A stretch of DNA of 64,000 bases, taken from assembly GCF_905163445.1 (NCBI RefSeq), contig NC_053183.1, positions 806,001 to 870,000 of the forward strand. The letters run 5' to 3'. The notes beneath the pieces are model-generated. The model saw nothing but the letters and a program-made list of their open reading frames with translations. It searched no databases and was not told the origin of the DNA. The stretch comes from Pararge aegeria. Lineage: Eukaryota; Arthropoda; Insecta; Lepidoptera; Nymphalidae. Of the stretch, positions 45,286 through 55,019 are shown in pieces. A program made the position numbers and the translations under genes. Numbering within the stretch: the stretch's first letter is position 1; each line of letters opens with the position of its first letter.

Positions 45286-45430
45286 TTAAGCTTTTAAGCC
45301 TTATGTGCCTGTAATTACACCGACAACCACACCGTTCAGACCGGAACACAGACAATGCTGCTTGGCGCACAAATAAGCATGGCGCTAGTAGGTAGTTCCT
45401 CGGACGATCTGTCACAAAAAGCTTTAGTAG
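45286..45430 (+). repeat. Interspersed repeat family F, copy 2
   Basis: TTTTAAGCCTTATGTGCCTG, TAATTACACCGACAACC, AGACCGGAACACAG, CAAATAAGCATGGCGCTAGT and TCACAAAAAGCTTTAGTAG are colinear with copy 1. Confidence 0.65.
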
Positions 45431-45464
45431 TACTCAATGTACAGCAATGTATATGTATTTTCTA

Positions 45465-45590
45465 AGTATTTATGTATGTATATAATTCATAAAAATATTC
45501 ATGAGGCATCTTAGTACCCATAACACAAGCTACGTTTACTTTGGGGCTAGATGGCTCCGTGTGTATTGTCGTAGTTTATTTATTTTTTTT
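45465..45590 (+). mobile_element. Metulj-type SINE, 3' part
   Basis: ATTCATAAAAATATTCATGA, GTACCCATAACACAAGCTAC, TTTGGGGCTAGATGGC and GTGTGTATTGTCGTAGTTTA. 5'-truncated. Confidence 0.75.
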
Positions 45591-46349
45591 ATTTTAATGT
45601 ACGTCTATTGGTTTAAACAACAAATTACCTTGAGCCTACCGTTGCGGTCAACTAATCTCCACACCATAATGTCATAACCATTGATCGCTACACATGTAAA
45701 ATAACCAGACTACTATAGTATCTTCGGTAAATTGCATAATTTCAGAAACACTTTCAAACATTACATTATCATGTGAACATAAAAAATCTGATACCATTGT
45801 TATGTGGCAAAGTGGGCGTATTTAAATGTTAAATTCAATGAGTCATCGTAGGCTGTCTACATTAACACTCATTGACACATTTCACACTCATTTATTTAAG
45901 TTATAACATAATAGCAAACAAGTTAACGAAGTTAAGTAACGGCCAAATACTGAAAAGACCGTCTAATGTTCATGCAATCTTATATACTAAGTGCTTATTT
46001 TTCAGGACGATGTAGTGTAACGTCAAGTAAAAGTTAACTTAACTTTTAATCAAAATTTTACAAAAGGAGTCATTTAACAAGAAATTCATACTGGCAATAA
46101 AGAAACTGAACTAACTACGTTGCTAACTAAAAAGAAGTTTAACCAATCACATTTTAAATTCTTCTATACGTACAGGAAATAATTAAAAAACTACCATTTT
46201 AATTGGGAATTTAAAATATCTAATCACTTATGCGACCAGTATTGAGAGAATAAAAAAAGTAATGAATTTCTAATAGTAGTAATTGCGATGAAGCCAGGCC
46301 CAAAACCAAATAACCAAAAGGCTGCTGATTTCTTAATGCATATGTTGCA
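45591..46349. other. No feature recognised
   Basis: AT-rich DNA without recognised repeat or exon. Confidence 0.35.
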
Positions 46350-46357
46350 CATATACT

Positions 46358-46456
46358 CAGTGGCGTCCACTTCATACGTGCACAAAAGCACTGCCTACCC
46401 TAAGATTGATAATATAACTAGTTTAGGAGGCGGATTTTTGCCAGTGCACGCCACTG
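46358..46456. mobile_element. hAT-type MITE, 99 bp, perfect 8-bp target duplication
   Basis: CATATACT at 46350-46357 is exactly repeated at 46457-46464. The termini are CAGTGGCGTCCAC and, reversed, CAGTGGCGTGCAC (one mismatch in 13). The interior AAAGCACTGCCTACCCTAAG is shared with 63049-63191. This gives precise borders for the family. Confidence 0.9.
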
Positions 46457-46464
46457 CATATACT

Positions 46465-47315
46465 CCCAACGTTTCTTAGCAGAAATGAGGATACTATCAA
46501 ACAAACCCTAATAATTCCGTTTATATTAATGAACGCACAAAGATCAATGTAATCCCAAATTGTCATTATAGACAGATATAATTTAGTAGTGCTGTCCTTA
46601 TCTACAGGGAAGAGTGGGAAGTGGATGGCAACACTTAATTCAATCTGTCATCTTAACATTTTGGATAAAATTTATTATTATTAATTTATTAACTAGTCTT
46701 GGTTATAGTGTTATGGACATGAAATAACAGAGCCAAAGGTTTTGTGTACAAAAAACCATTGCAAAGCATAAACAAAATTGTTTTTCCACAAATCTTCAAG
46801 CCGAACCACCGCCTATTTTGTCGTAAAGTAAAATAAATTTTATAATCAACTTTCGTTCCTGCGAGATAGGATATCTTTGTTATGAGGTGAAATTAATTAG
46901 TGACATATTTATATCTGATATCAATAACTTCCTGCTAATCATGTCGGAGTAGTCTATAACAGGAGTCATTACTAATTAGTGGGTAGCAGTCATGAGCGTA
47001 GCTTGGGTAGCAGTCATGAGCACATCCGGTGTTAGTCTTAAGTTATTGCTGATAAATCAAACTTACCGATACAAGTTTTAATTTTTTTTTCCCTACAGTC
47101 AGCGGGTGTACGTTATTCATAAGGTTTTTTAATGTCCTGAACTCTTCTTAATGTCTGAATGATTTTGTAATGGACATTGCACATACCTCTAATTTTGAAC
47201 AAAATTAAAAAAAATTAAGCGGGTAGGTGAATAAATACAACTACAGCAGGTCGAGAGACCGCATCATACAATGCAGTACCACCACACACAAACAGGCAGC
47301 GTATATCTAACACCA
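46465..47315. other. Unassigned; one short tandem duplication
   Basis: GGGTAGCAGTCATGAGC occurs at 46980-46996 and 47009-47025. Otherwise AT-rich and featureless. Confidence 0.4.
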
Positions 47316-48078
47316 CAGAACTAAGAACGTACAAAAACCGCGTACACGACTAATATATATAAAAACCACTCCACTTTAGAGTTGTTTCTCGAACAAACGG
47401 TTAGTACTAGTGACACTTCATACCATTTAGCAGTTGAAAGTAATTATTTTACCTCTAATGTTTTAAACGTTTAACCATGAAATGGGAAAATGAGAAAAAG
47501 TTTGTGAGCTAGCAACATTCCGCGGGTGCAAAGTGTGACGTGCGCGGGGCGTTTCCACTGTTTTGGACACAATGCTCTGCATACAATAATGGTTGGATGA
47601 GGATACTATATGTTCTTAATTCTTTGTCTAGCACTATACGCAATCCAAAACTATTTAACAGTATATAGGCTTAGCGGTCGGTTCAAATGACAAAGATTAC
47701 AAGGCTCTGGCTCCAACAACATTGCGCGATTTGCTGAACAACATGGGAAGCCTTATATGTGACAGCTATAAGGGATTTAGGTAATGTCCATAAAATATAA
47801 ATAATAGCTTAATCCCTTTATTAAAACCCAATAACATTAGAGTTTAAAAACCTTTATCAACAAGTTAACACAATATCATATGTATTGTTTGTTTAATTTA
47901 ATGCAGTGCATTGTGTCCAAAATCAGTGAAAGGCCCCACGCACGTCTCGCTTCACACACACCACACATAATTACTGTCCACTGCTAAATGGTATGAGTTT
48001 TATACACTACTAAGGCGGAGTGGTTTTTGATGCTTCAATATTAGTCGTGTACACGGTTTCTGTATGTTCTCAATTCTG
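47316..48078. repeat. Large inverted repeat of unknown identity
   Basis: The left arm (47316-47582) and right arm (47901-48078, reversed) share CCGCGTACACGACTAATAT/CCGTGTACACGACTAATAT, AAAACCACTCC, CATACCATTTAGCAGT, GTAATTAT, GACGTGCG and GGGGC.TTTC.CTG.TTTTGG ACACAATGC.CTGCAT-type blocks in matching order. The left arm carries roughly 90 extra bases. The spacer is 318 bp. Either a DNA element with long inverted ends or two opposed copies of one repeat. Confidence 0.65.
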
Positions 48079-48733
48079 CGCACACGTATGCAATGCCACT
48101 TGCGATTTCTAGAAAAATTACAAAAATTTCAGAAAAATACATGTTCATTGCCGGAGAGCTGTTTGGTATGGAGTATGAGGATTAAATAAATTATTAATTA
48201 CACCACTCAGATTCTCCTGCTTTTCGCGGAGTATAGCAAATTAATCTTAATTTTCATAATAAACATTGAATTCTTACATTAACTATACATAGATAGTTCA
48301 GTGAGTATTCTCTTGCACGACGAGCTACCGAAATCATGAACATGGTATTCGGTGGAGCCATTCAACAAAATTTTGAAAGCAAGCGATCGTTATTCCTACA
48401 AGGACTTATAAAGACAACAATTATAAAAACGAACGTATCAGCATTCTGCAGACGGTGTGGCGGGCAGTCTGAGGAAGCGTGTCGCAAGCTGCGGCAAGGC
48501 GAGACCTGTCTGTTATCAAACGTCTCAAACGCGGCAAGATTTATTATAGCTCGTTTATGTCTATAGTTGATTACGTAATGGGTAAACTCTATAAAAATAT
48601 TATCGGTTTGGGTTTGTCAAATACAGATAATATTGATACAGATTCAGTACAATCAAAACAATCCATCTTCGTCCTCAGCTGGTTATGAATCTCTCGCGCC
48701 ATTATATTCTGTCCTTTCTGAACAACAGAATTA
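48079..48733. other. Unassigned; a GC-richer patch could be exonic
   Basis: 48430-48540 is GC-richer than its neighbours and open in two plus-strand frames (for example KRLKRGKIYYSSF), but no domain or convincing splice pair was found. Confidence 0.3.
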
Positions 48734-49182
48734 TCCCTATTTATATTATATATAATATTATAAAGGTCAATGTAAGTTTGTTTGTTACGCTTTCACGCAA
48801 AAACTACTTAACCGATCCTCATAAAACTTTGTAGACATATTCTGGGAAGTGTTAGAAGTAATATAGGATATTTTTTATACCGACGTTTAGCTAGGTTCCT
48901 TTGGGAGAGGGGATGAGTGTTTGACGATATAACACCATAGCTCCGACAAATTATAACCCATTTAAATAATTATTTTTGTACTATAGAGGTATACATATGT
49001 GTTTAATTTTGTGTTCCCAACTGTGGTTGGAGATAGAGGACAGAACTCCTCAGCGGATAGCAGCAAACCCCTCATTTAAGGCTTAACGATACTGAATACT
49101 TAAATTTTTTTTAGAACCTCAACTAAATTTAATTTCACGTCATCAAAAAACAAACGCAGACGACGTCGCGGGCAACAGCTAG
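48734..49182 (+). mobile_element. Helitron-like family A, complete copy
   Basis: It starts TCCCTATTTATATTATA after an A and ends GTCGCGGGCAACAGCTAG before a T. The interior AAACTACTTAACCGATCCTC, TTGGGAGAGGGGATGAGTG and AACTGTGGTTGGAGATAG matches 30258-30711. Confidence 0.75.
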
Positions 49183-49387
49183 TAATATTATAAATGGGAA
49201 AGTCTGTCGGTCTGTTTATCCTCCTTCACGCCTTAACTTAGCAACCAATCAGCTTGTTTTTGGCGTTGAGTTCATTGGAAAGACTGAGAGTAACATAGGC
49301 TACGTTCTACCTCAGGAAAATAAACGTTGCCTACGGGATTTGGAAAAAACCTTAATAACGCTGACGAAGAACGCGGACAGCAGCTAG
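49183..49387 (+). mobile_element. Helitron-like element, second subfamily, abutting the previous copy
   Basis: TAATATTATAAATGGGAAAG starts directly after the CTAG of the preceding element, and the copy ends CGGACAGCAGCTAG before T. Its own TC start is missing, which suggests the family A copy inserted into its first bases. The interior CAACCAATCAGCTTG and AACATAGGCTACGTTC is seen reversed in degraded form at 14112. Confidence 0.65.
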
Positions 49388-49884
49388 TATTTCATATTCC
49401 CGTTGCCCGCGATTTTAACCCCCTTTAGTTTTTATTCCACATTCTTTACCTTTGTTTTTTCGGAAAACGCTTATAGTATTGACTTATATAAAACCATGTC
49501 TCCATATTCGAAATCAAAGAAGTTTCATGTAATATCTACTTTACGCTTTGGTGTTTTTCGAGACATAAAATCCTTTTCCACAAAAACGCTATGTCTGGAC
49601 GCGAGATTTCTGAAGCCCGTCGTCGCGTCGTAGGGGTAAGCTCGTATGATTTATGGCTCACAGATTAAACGAGGGTCGAGTATGTCATGATAAGAAAACG
49701 CTCATCTGATATATCGTAAAATAATTGGTTCATGGTACCACAATGTGCAAAAATGTCTATTGCCTGTGAATTTTTTTTCATGACCATTCAGTGGTTGTTA
49801 TTGCTTTTTGGTGGGGAACTTGGGTTCGTTTTCTGGCTTTTATAAGTACATATTGATATTTATTCGAGTTAGGGAATATAACAG
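49388..49884. other. No feature recognised
   Basis: Starts with a further Helitron-type word (CCCGTTGCCCGCGATTTTAA at 49398). A 76-codon plus-strand frame (49403-49633) has no identifiable domain. Confidence 0.35.
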
Positions 49885-50015
49885 AGAGGGGGCGTCCTGT
49901 TCTACTACTAACATAAACTGCGATCACCACCGTATGCCCTGTGGTGATTATGGGCGAACCCCCCCTTTGGGAGAGGCCTTTAGTCCAGCAGTGAACTATT
50001 AAAGGCATTGATGTT
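49885..50015 (-). repeat. Interspersed repeat family G, copy 2
   Basis: Reversed: ATAGTTCACTGCTGGACTAA, AGGCCTCTCCCAAAGG, and CGCAGTTTATGTTAGTAGTA further in. Colinear with 29937-30090. Confidence 0.55.
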
Positions 50016-50324
50016 GTTGACGATTATTTACTTAAGTCACTTACTAGCAGCGATGCACCTAAATGTTTGATGTTTTCGACCATTATATTATAGTAGATAA
50101 TGTAGTAATCTTTCTCCAGTACGTGCCATAAAAAAATTATGCTTGTACGGAGGAGTACCTACTTTAACTTTCCGGTACGATGCCATGTTGTAAAATGATT
50201 TCATGCGTTTTAATGAACCGCATTACTTTTAAATTAAATGCTATATCGACTGGATCACAGCGCTTACTTGTCTTCGTTTTAAAAAAACAACCTTTAGTGT
50301 TTGCACTTTTTTTTCTAAACACTT

Positions 50325-50563
50325 CAACAATACAAACATCGCCATCTAGCCCCAACGTAAGCGTAGCTTGTGTTATGGGTACTAAGATGACTGATTAATA
50401 TTTTTATGATTAATGTTCATAAAGACTACAATATACAGATGAACACCCAGACACTGAAAAACGTTCATGTTCATCACACAAACATTTTCGAGTAGTGGGA
50501 ATCGAACCCAGAGGCTTGGGACTCATAAAGCAGGGTCGCTGCCCATTGCGCCATTCGACCGTC
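50325..50563 (-). mobile_element. Metulj SINE, full-length minus copy
   Basis: Reversed, it starts ACGGTCGAATGGCGCAATGG, with the B-box GGGTTCGATTCCCAC, TTTGTGTGATGAACATGAAC, GTCTGGGTGTTCATC, TACCCATAACACAAGCTACG and the GATGGCGATGTTTGTATTG end. It lies 75 bp from the EEIG1-like exon, in its first coding intron. Confidence 0.85.
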
Positions 50564-50637
50564 AAACTTGACACTTAAAGCTAAAACGAGAGTTAAAGGT
50601 GGAGTGGAGTTTTTGTAGATAAGAGATAAACACTGAC

Positions 50638-50783
50638 CTGCTAGAATGCACCTGGAAGTTCCCCCCGTCGAGCAGGCGGACCTTCGCGAACAGCACTGCG
50701 GACACGAACGGCACCTCGGTGAGCTCCTCCAAGCAGCACTGCACTTCGAACTTGTATCGCTTTTTCTTCATCATGAACGCCAT
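50638..50783 (-). CDS. EEIG1: First coding exon of an EEIG1/FAM102-family (NT-C2 domain) protein
   Basis: This exon encodes the N-terminus of the EEIG1/FAM102 family (early oestrogen-induced gene 1; the C. elegans relative is SYM-3). The family has an N-terminal C2-like (NT-C2) domain thought to act at membranes. The ATG at 50783 is the first in its frame and has a good context (ATCATGG). The 48 complete codons begin MAFMMKKKRYKFEV and continue LEELTEVPFVSAVLFAKVRL and LLDGGNFQVHSS, the family's diagnostic start (MAF-MKKK, then LEEL..VPFV..VLF.KVRLLDGG). The exon ends at AG|GTCAGT, a splice donor splitting a codon after its second base. The next exon should lie at lower coordinates and was not found. 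An out-of-frame ATG sits 13 bases upstream (50796). Intact, with no sign of decay. Confidence 0.85.
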
Positions 50784-51055
50784 GATCCGACAACATCGGG
50801 CCCGGCACTCCACTACTGGAACTCGACAACCGGCACTGACTGGTTCCGACCGGTTTGGCACTCGCACGAATCACTTGCACTTCACTTCACTTCACATGGA
50901 CGAATGAATATAAAACACACTAATATATCTTTATCTCCTACGTAGATAAGTAAAGCGGTGGAGCGATTAGCGAGGCATCGGCGTTGTTTCGGCGCAGACG
51001 AGCGGGGCCACGGAGCGGGCGCATATCGGCTGGAGTCGTTAGCCTGCGAAGGAAA
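50784..51055 (-). promoter_or_regulatory. Probable 5' UTR and promoter region of the EEIG1-like gene
   Basis: GC-rich, CpG-containing DNA directly upstream of the first coding exon, for example GGGGCCACGGAGCGGGCGCA and CGATTAGCGAGGCATCGGCG (plus strand), in an AT-rich region. On the minus strand it also has a 5-base tandem repeat (GTGAA x3, about 50880-50896) and AT-rich TATATTAGTG/TTTTATATTC words that could be core-promoter parts. The transcription start is not determined. A minus-strand open frame (50882-51070) here is probably an upstream frame or chance. Confidence 0.5.
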
Positions 51056-51200
51056 TTGATGCATGTACACATTAAGATAATACTTAATTGCTTTATTAAT
51101 ATGTAACCAGTTGGGTTTCGTTCTTTGTCCGCATTTTATCGCGCGATATACGGATATTAGTACATTCCTTTATTGAGACTTGATATATTATTCTTAAACT

Positions 51201-51425
51201 GACGGCCGATTGGCGCAGTGGTTAGCGGCCCTGCTTTCTGAGTCCTAGACCGTGTGTTCGATTCCCACAACTGAGAAATGCTTGTAATGAACATTAATGT
51301 TAATCAGTCTGGGTGTTTATCTGTAAATTATAAGTATTTATGTGTATTATTCATAAAAAAATATTCATCAGTCATCTTAGATCCTATACCACAAGCTATG
51401 CTTACTTTGGGGCTATTTATTTAAA
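51201..51425 (+). mobile_element. Metulj SINE, full-length copy
   Basis: GACGGCCGATTGGCGCAGTG gives the A-box and GTGTTCGATTCCCAC the B-box, then AATCAGTCTGGGTGTTTATC, TTCATAAAAAAATATTCATC, CCACAAGCTATGCTTACTTT and GGGGCTATTTATTTA. This is a reference-quality copy in the window. Confidence 0.85.
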
Positions 51426-51511
51426 TTAGGTAAGCGAACAAAAAGTTAAAAAAACCTATTGGTAACCCTCGCCTTGCCTTGGCGGTTATACTTCATCCAA
51501 TATATAATAAA

Positions 51512-52197
51512 CTAGCGGACCCTCGCGACTTCTTCCGCGTATGAGTCAATCGAGAAGCTAGAATAGATCTGATACTAACATAATAATCACCCGAGCTATG
51601 TACCTACTATTATTTTAGGATGTATACTGAGTTAGTAAGTTGTCATTATTATAGTTGGCATACATACATCCATCCTCACGAACTTTCGCATTTTTAAGTA
51701 GGATGGTACGCATGCATTCCCAAGATCTTTGTCCCAAATGCCTTGAGACTTGCTGTTATTTGTTAGTGATTTCCTTTATCTCCGACAATGTTTAACAGAT
51801 CTTCTAAAAATAAGACAATGCATGCTTCATAGTATAAGCTTTCAAAAAAAAAAGAATTTTTAAAATCGGTTCAAATTTAACGGAGCTATGAAGTAAAATT
51901 GATAAAAACTTTTATCCCATTTCCAGGTAAACTTATGGTTTATCGGGATAAAAAGTATCCTATATGTTGACCCGATACATTAGCTACCACTTTACCAAAT
52001 TTTATTTAAATCCGTTCAGTACTTTTCACGTGATGCCCGGACAGACAAGACAGGCAGACAGAGAAACAGACAAAATTAAAATAAAAATCTATTTTGGACT
52101 CAGTATCGCTTATAAAGCATCCCCCGGTCAAAATTTTCAAAATATAATAAGTGTCCAGAAATCGTCCAGTTACAGTTTTTTTATAAGTATACATAGA
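51512..52197 (-). mobile_element. Helitron-like family B, minus copy
   Basis: It starts CTAGCGGACCCTCGCGACTT after an A and ends TATAAGTATACATAGA before T (reversed 5' end TCTATGTATACTTATA). It is colinear with 39019-39813 reversed, including GTAGGATGGTACGCATGCAT and TTGGACTCAGTATCGCTTAT. About 110 bp shorter. Confidence 0.7.
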
Positions 52198-52622
52198 TAG
52201 ATAGCTGTCATTAAGAAATTCATCAAATGTGTAGTACCCTCGCAATATTAGAGGTGTATTTACACATTTTTTAAATGAATGCATTGGTAAGTCCAGAATT
52301 ACCTCAGGAATCATGTTATATAAGCGTATACTCAACCCCACAAAGGTCAATTCTATGTCAAATATCATAATGTTACATAAAAAAGTTTATATTGTCCAAA
52401 GCGCTAAGGTTAGATTAGAAATAATATTATACGCTAGTTAAGTTTTCTTAAATAAGGATTCTTAAATTTTCTAATTTTTCGCGCAAGTTTTTAAATTTTT
52501 TCTGTCATAAGAACCTTCTCCTGACTATAACAAACACAACAAAAAAAAATAGTGAACTCGGTCTAGCCGTTCACGCGTGATGGCGTGACCAAGTGATATA
52601 GGGATTCATTTTTATATATATA

Positions 52623-52797
52623 CTAGCGGACCCCAGCGCCATCTGTCGGGCTGTTTTGTGAATCTAAACCATCCAAGGTGCCACCAACCTACCCAAATGC
52701 ATACCAAAAAATTCATTTAAATCGGTCCAGCCGTTTAGGAGGAGTTCAGTGACATACTCACGCACACAAGAAATATATATATTAAGATAGATAGATA
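52623..52797 (-). mobile_element. Helitron-like element, family D, short copy
   Basis: CTAGCGGACCCCAGCGCCAT starts the reversed 3' end; ATCGGTCCAGCCGTTTAGGA and AGTTCAGTGACATACTCACG are internal; the TC end lies in AAGATAGATAGATA. CTAG is preceded by A as in the other families. Confidence 0.65.
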
Positions 52798-52798
52798 A

Positions 52799-52837
52799 AT
52801 ATACTACGACAATACACACATCGCCATCTAGCCCCAC
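52799..52837 (-). mobile_element. Metulj SINE 3'-end fragment
   Basis: ATACTACGACAATACACACA and TCGCCATCTAGCCCC are the reversed Metulj end, abutting the Helitron-like copy. Confidence 0.6.
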
Positions 52838-52845
52838 TTTATTAT

Positions 52846-52975
52846 TATTTATTTATTTATTATTTATTAGTACACCATATACAAAGCAATAAAAAACACA
52901 ATTGAAAGAAAGAAAATAAAGGTACAATAGGCGGCCTTATCGCTTAAAAGCGAAATCTACCAAGCAACCTACCAA
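52846..52975 (-). mobile_element. 3' UTR fragment of a CR1-like LINE
   Basis: Reversed, it contains AGGTTGCTTGGTAGATTTCG, CTTTTAAGCGATAAGGCCGC and an AT-rich end with AATAAATAATAAATAA. This is the same UTR block as at 33425-33554. Confidence 0.65.
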
Positions 52976-53390
52976 AGGACATGAAGTTAAGAAGAAACGT
53001 TAGGGTTTCTACAATCGATATCTTATCATATCTGATGGAGGTATGATATACGAGTAATATGACGACGTAAACGTTACTTAGCGTTATCTGAACCCTATCT
53101 GGCAGTGAATGAGTACTTTTGAACAGGTTCCTTTTAATACCGGATATATAAATATCACGTGACAGCTTGATAGCAATCATTAGGTACTCAGGTACACGTT
53201 TTAGTTAATGATGATTCAAGTCGACCTTAAAATTCAAGGTTTTTTTTTATTCATGCACAGCAGACTGTTGATAATTTGTCCTCCAGTGCGATTCGAAAAC
53301 TAATTTTGTCTAAGATAACCGGTTTATAAAGGTTTTATAACGTTAGGTACGCTACGAATGTTATTCATCAAATAGCAAAATAATAATAAT
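52976..53390. other. No feature recognised
   Basis: AT-rich DNA with no assignable repeat or exon; the 78-codon minus frame here is unsupported. Confidence 0.35.
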
Positions 53391-53630
53391 CTACTACGAC
53401 AATACACACATCGTCATCGAGCCTCAAAGTAAGCGTAGCCCGGAAGTAGCTTGTTTTATGGGTGCTAAGATGACTGAAGAATATTACTTATAATAGACCG
53501 AAAAACACACAAACACTGTTACAAATTCATGTTCATCACACAAACATTTTCCAGTAGGTAGTGGGAATCGAACCCATGGCCTTGGACTCAGAAAGCAAGG
53601 TCTATGTGCCAATCGGCCGTCTAGCATTAC
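53391..53630 (-). mobile_element. Metulj SINE, full-length minus copy, diverged
   Basis: Reversed, it starts GACGGCCGATTGGCACATAG, with the B-box GGGTTCGATTCCCACTACC and the standard body to GATGTGTGTATTGTCGTAGT. It has a small insertion (CCGGAAGTAG) in the 3' part. Confidence 0.8.
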
Positions 53631-53719
53631 TAAAAAATTAAAAAATTTAATAAATAAATCGACAACGAAGACAAAACTGAGAGATCCGTCTACCCAGCGT
53701 GGTGATTACTTTTATAGGT

Positions 53720-54110
53720 TATTGACGACAACGACGGAGACCAACCATTGCTTCGTGCAGCTAAGGTATTAAATTATAACTAAAATGTAAAAGCATTACA
53801 AAAATCAAAACGCAAATAATTAAAGATTTTTTAAGGACGTACGTAAGCATTCTACCGGCACAGACCTTCTCTCCAATATGAGAGAGTAATCTAGAGATTA
53901 AGCTAACATCAACGCTGCCCCGATGCTATTGACGACGACGAGGAAGACCTACCATTGCTTGGTGTAACTGAGGTATAAACTTACAGCCAAAATGTGAAAG
54001 CATTACAAAACACAAAACGCAAAGGTCTACGTGTAAGCATTCTCCCGTGGCCTGCGCACAAACCTTCTCTAAAATACGAGAGAGTAATCTAGAGATTAAG
54101 CTAACCTCCA
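53720..54110. repeat. Tandem duplication, unit about 207 bp
   Basis: Unit 1 (53720-53926) and unit 2 (from 53927) share TATTGACGACAACGACG/TATTGACGACGACGAGG, CCATTGCTT, AAAGCATTACAAAA, GTAAGCATTCT and GAGAGAGTAATCTAGAGATT AAGCTAAC-type blocks in order. Unit 2 lacks about 20 bp of the middle. It could be two monomers of a satellite or a local duplication. Confidence 0.8.
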
Positions 54111-54585
54111 CGCAGCTTCGAAGCCGGTAGGCGGGCTTCGACGATTACATTATCACACGAACCAAAAAACCACTAACCTACTAACTTTCACACACCTAGA
54201 GACACACAAGCACACCTTACCACTTTTCTTAATCCTTTTTTTATCAATTGCTAATTTTTCATAAAAACGTTCACACCAAGTCATGTTCGGCGTAGGTTAA
54301 AAAGTACTAACTTTAAAATGAGCAGAACTGGAAGATTTCTAGAAACGTCCTCGCCCACTACGGAAGACCATGTCATCAGTCTTACTGCTCACGTAATCTG
54401 CAACAAACAGGAATATGTTACACTACTATTACCTAGAATTAACATTTACTACTACTTAATATTACACGCTAAGTAACTGAGGTAATGTTCAGTAATTATA
54501 GTCCAAGAGTTTAGATGACAAAATATCTCGACATAGAGGCGGATTTAGGTTAATTCTTACCAAATTAAATGACAAAACGTATGTT
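54111..54585. other. No feature recognised
   Basis: Unassigned DNA between the tandem duplication and the microsatellite. Confidence 0.35.
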
Positions 54586-54586
54586 T

Positions 54587-54786
54587 GTATGTATGTATGT
54601 ATGTATGTATGTATGTATGTATGTATGTGTGTGTGTGTGCGTGCGTGTGTGCGTGCGTGTATGTCTGTGTGTATGTGTGTGTCTGTGTCTGTGTGTATGT
54701 GTCTGTGTGTATGTGTGTGTCTGTGTCTGTGTGTATGTGTGTGTCTGTGTCTGTGTGTGCGTGCGTGCGAGTTTGTATATATATAT
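54587..54786. repeat. Compound TATG / TG / TGTC microsatellite, ~200 bp
   Basis: (TATG)n passes into (TG)n with GCGTGCG interruptions, then alternating GTGTGTCTGTGTCTG blocks and a TATATATA end. Long open frames of Tyr-Val-Cys-Met or His-Thr repeats on both strands are artefacts. Confidence 0.95.
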
Positions 54787-54845
54787 GTATATACGTAAAT
54801 ACATCATTATACGCCATAGAAGCCAATCAGGACTTATGAAATTAC

Positions 54846-54975
54846 TAGCTGATACCCGCGACTACGTTTTTATTCTCGCGGGAACTCTCTTATTTCCCGG
54901 GATAAAAATAATCAGACTATAATCTATCTCTGTAACATATTTCAGCCAAATCGGTTCATTACGAAAAATTACAGC
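54846..54975 (-). mobile_element. CTAG-ended repeat, short reversed fragment
   Basis: It starts CTAGCTGATACCCGCGACTA after an A, then CTCGCGGGAACTCTC, CCCGGGATAAAAATAA and AGCCAAATCGGTTCATTACG. This is the second subfamily layout; the TC end is missing. Confidence 0.55.
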
Positions 54976-55019
54976 CATCTCTCAGAGTGAGCAGTACCAT
55001 ACGAGTATGAGGTAATAAT

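Noticed and set aside
50646..50945. 99-codon plus-strand open frame opposite the EEIG1-like exon
   Set aside because: It is the antisense shadow of the conserved minus-strand coding exon.
50882..51070. 62-codon minus-strand open frame upstream of the EEIG1-like exon
   Set aside because: It lies in the probable 5' UTR/promoter, has no domain and no splice support.
51201..51280. Apparent tRNA gene (A-box and B-box)
   Set aside because: The boxes belong to a Metulj SINE head; no acceptor stem or anticodon arm of a functional tRNA, and the same head recurs at other sites.
53700..54110. CRISPR-like or satellite array
   Set aside because: Only two imperfect 200-bp units; no short repeats with unique spacers.
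54557..54922. Several long open frames on both strands (Tyr-Val-Cys-Met or His-Thr repeats)
   Set aside because: They are translations of the TATG/TG microsatellite and have no independent support.
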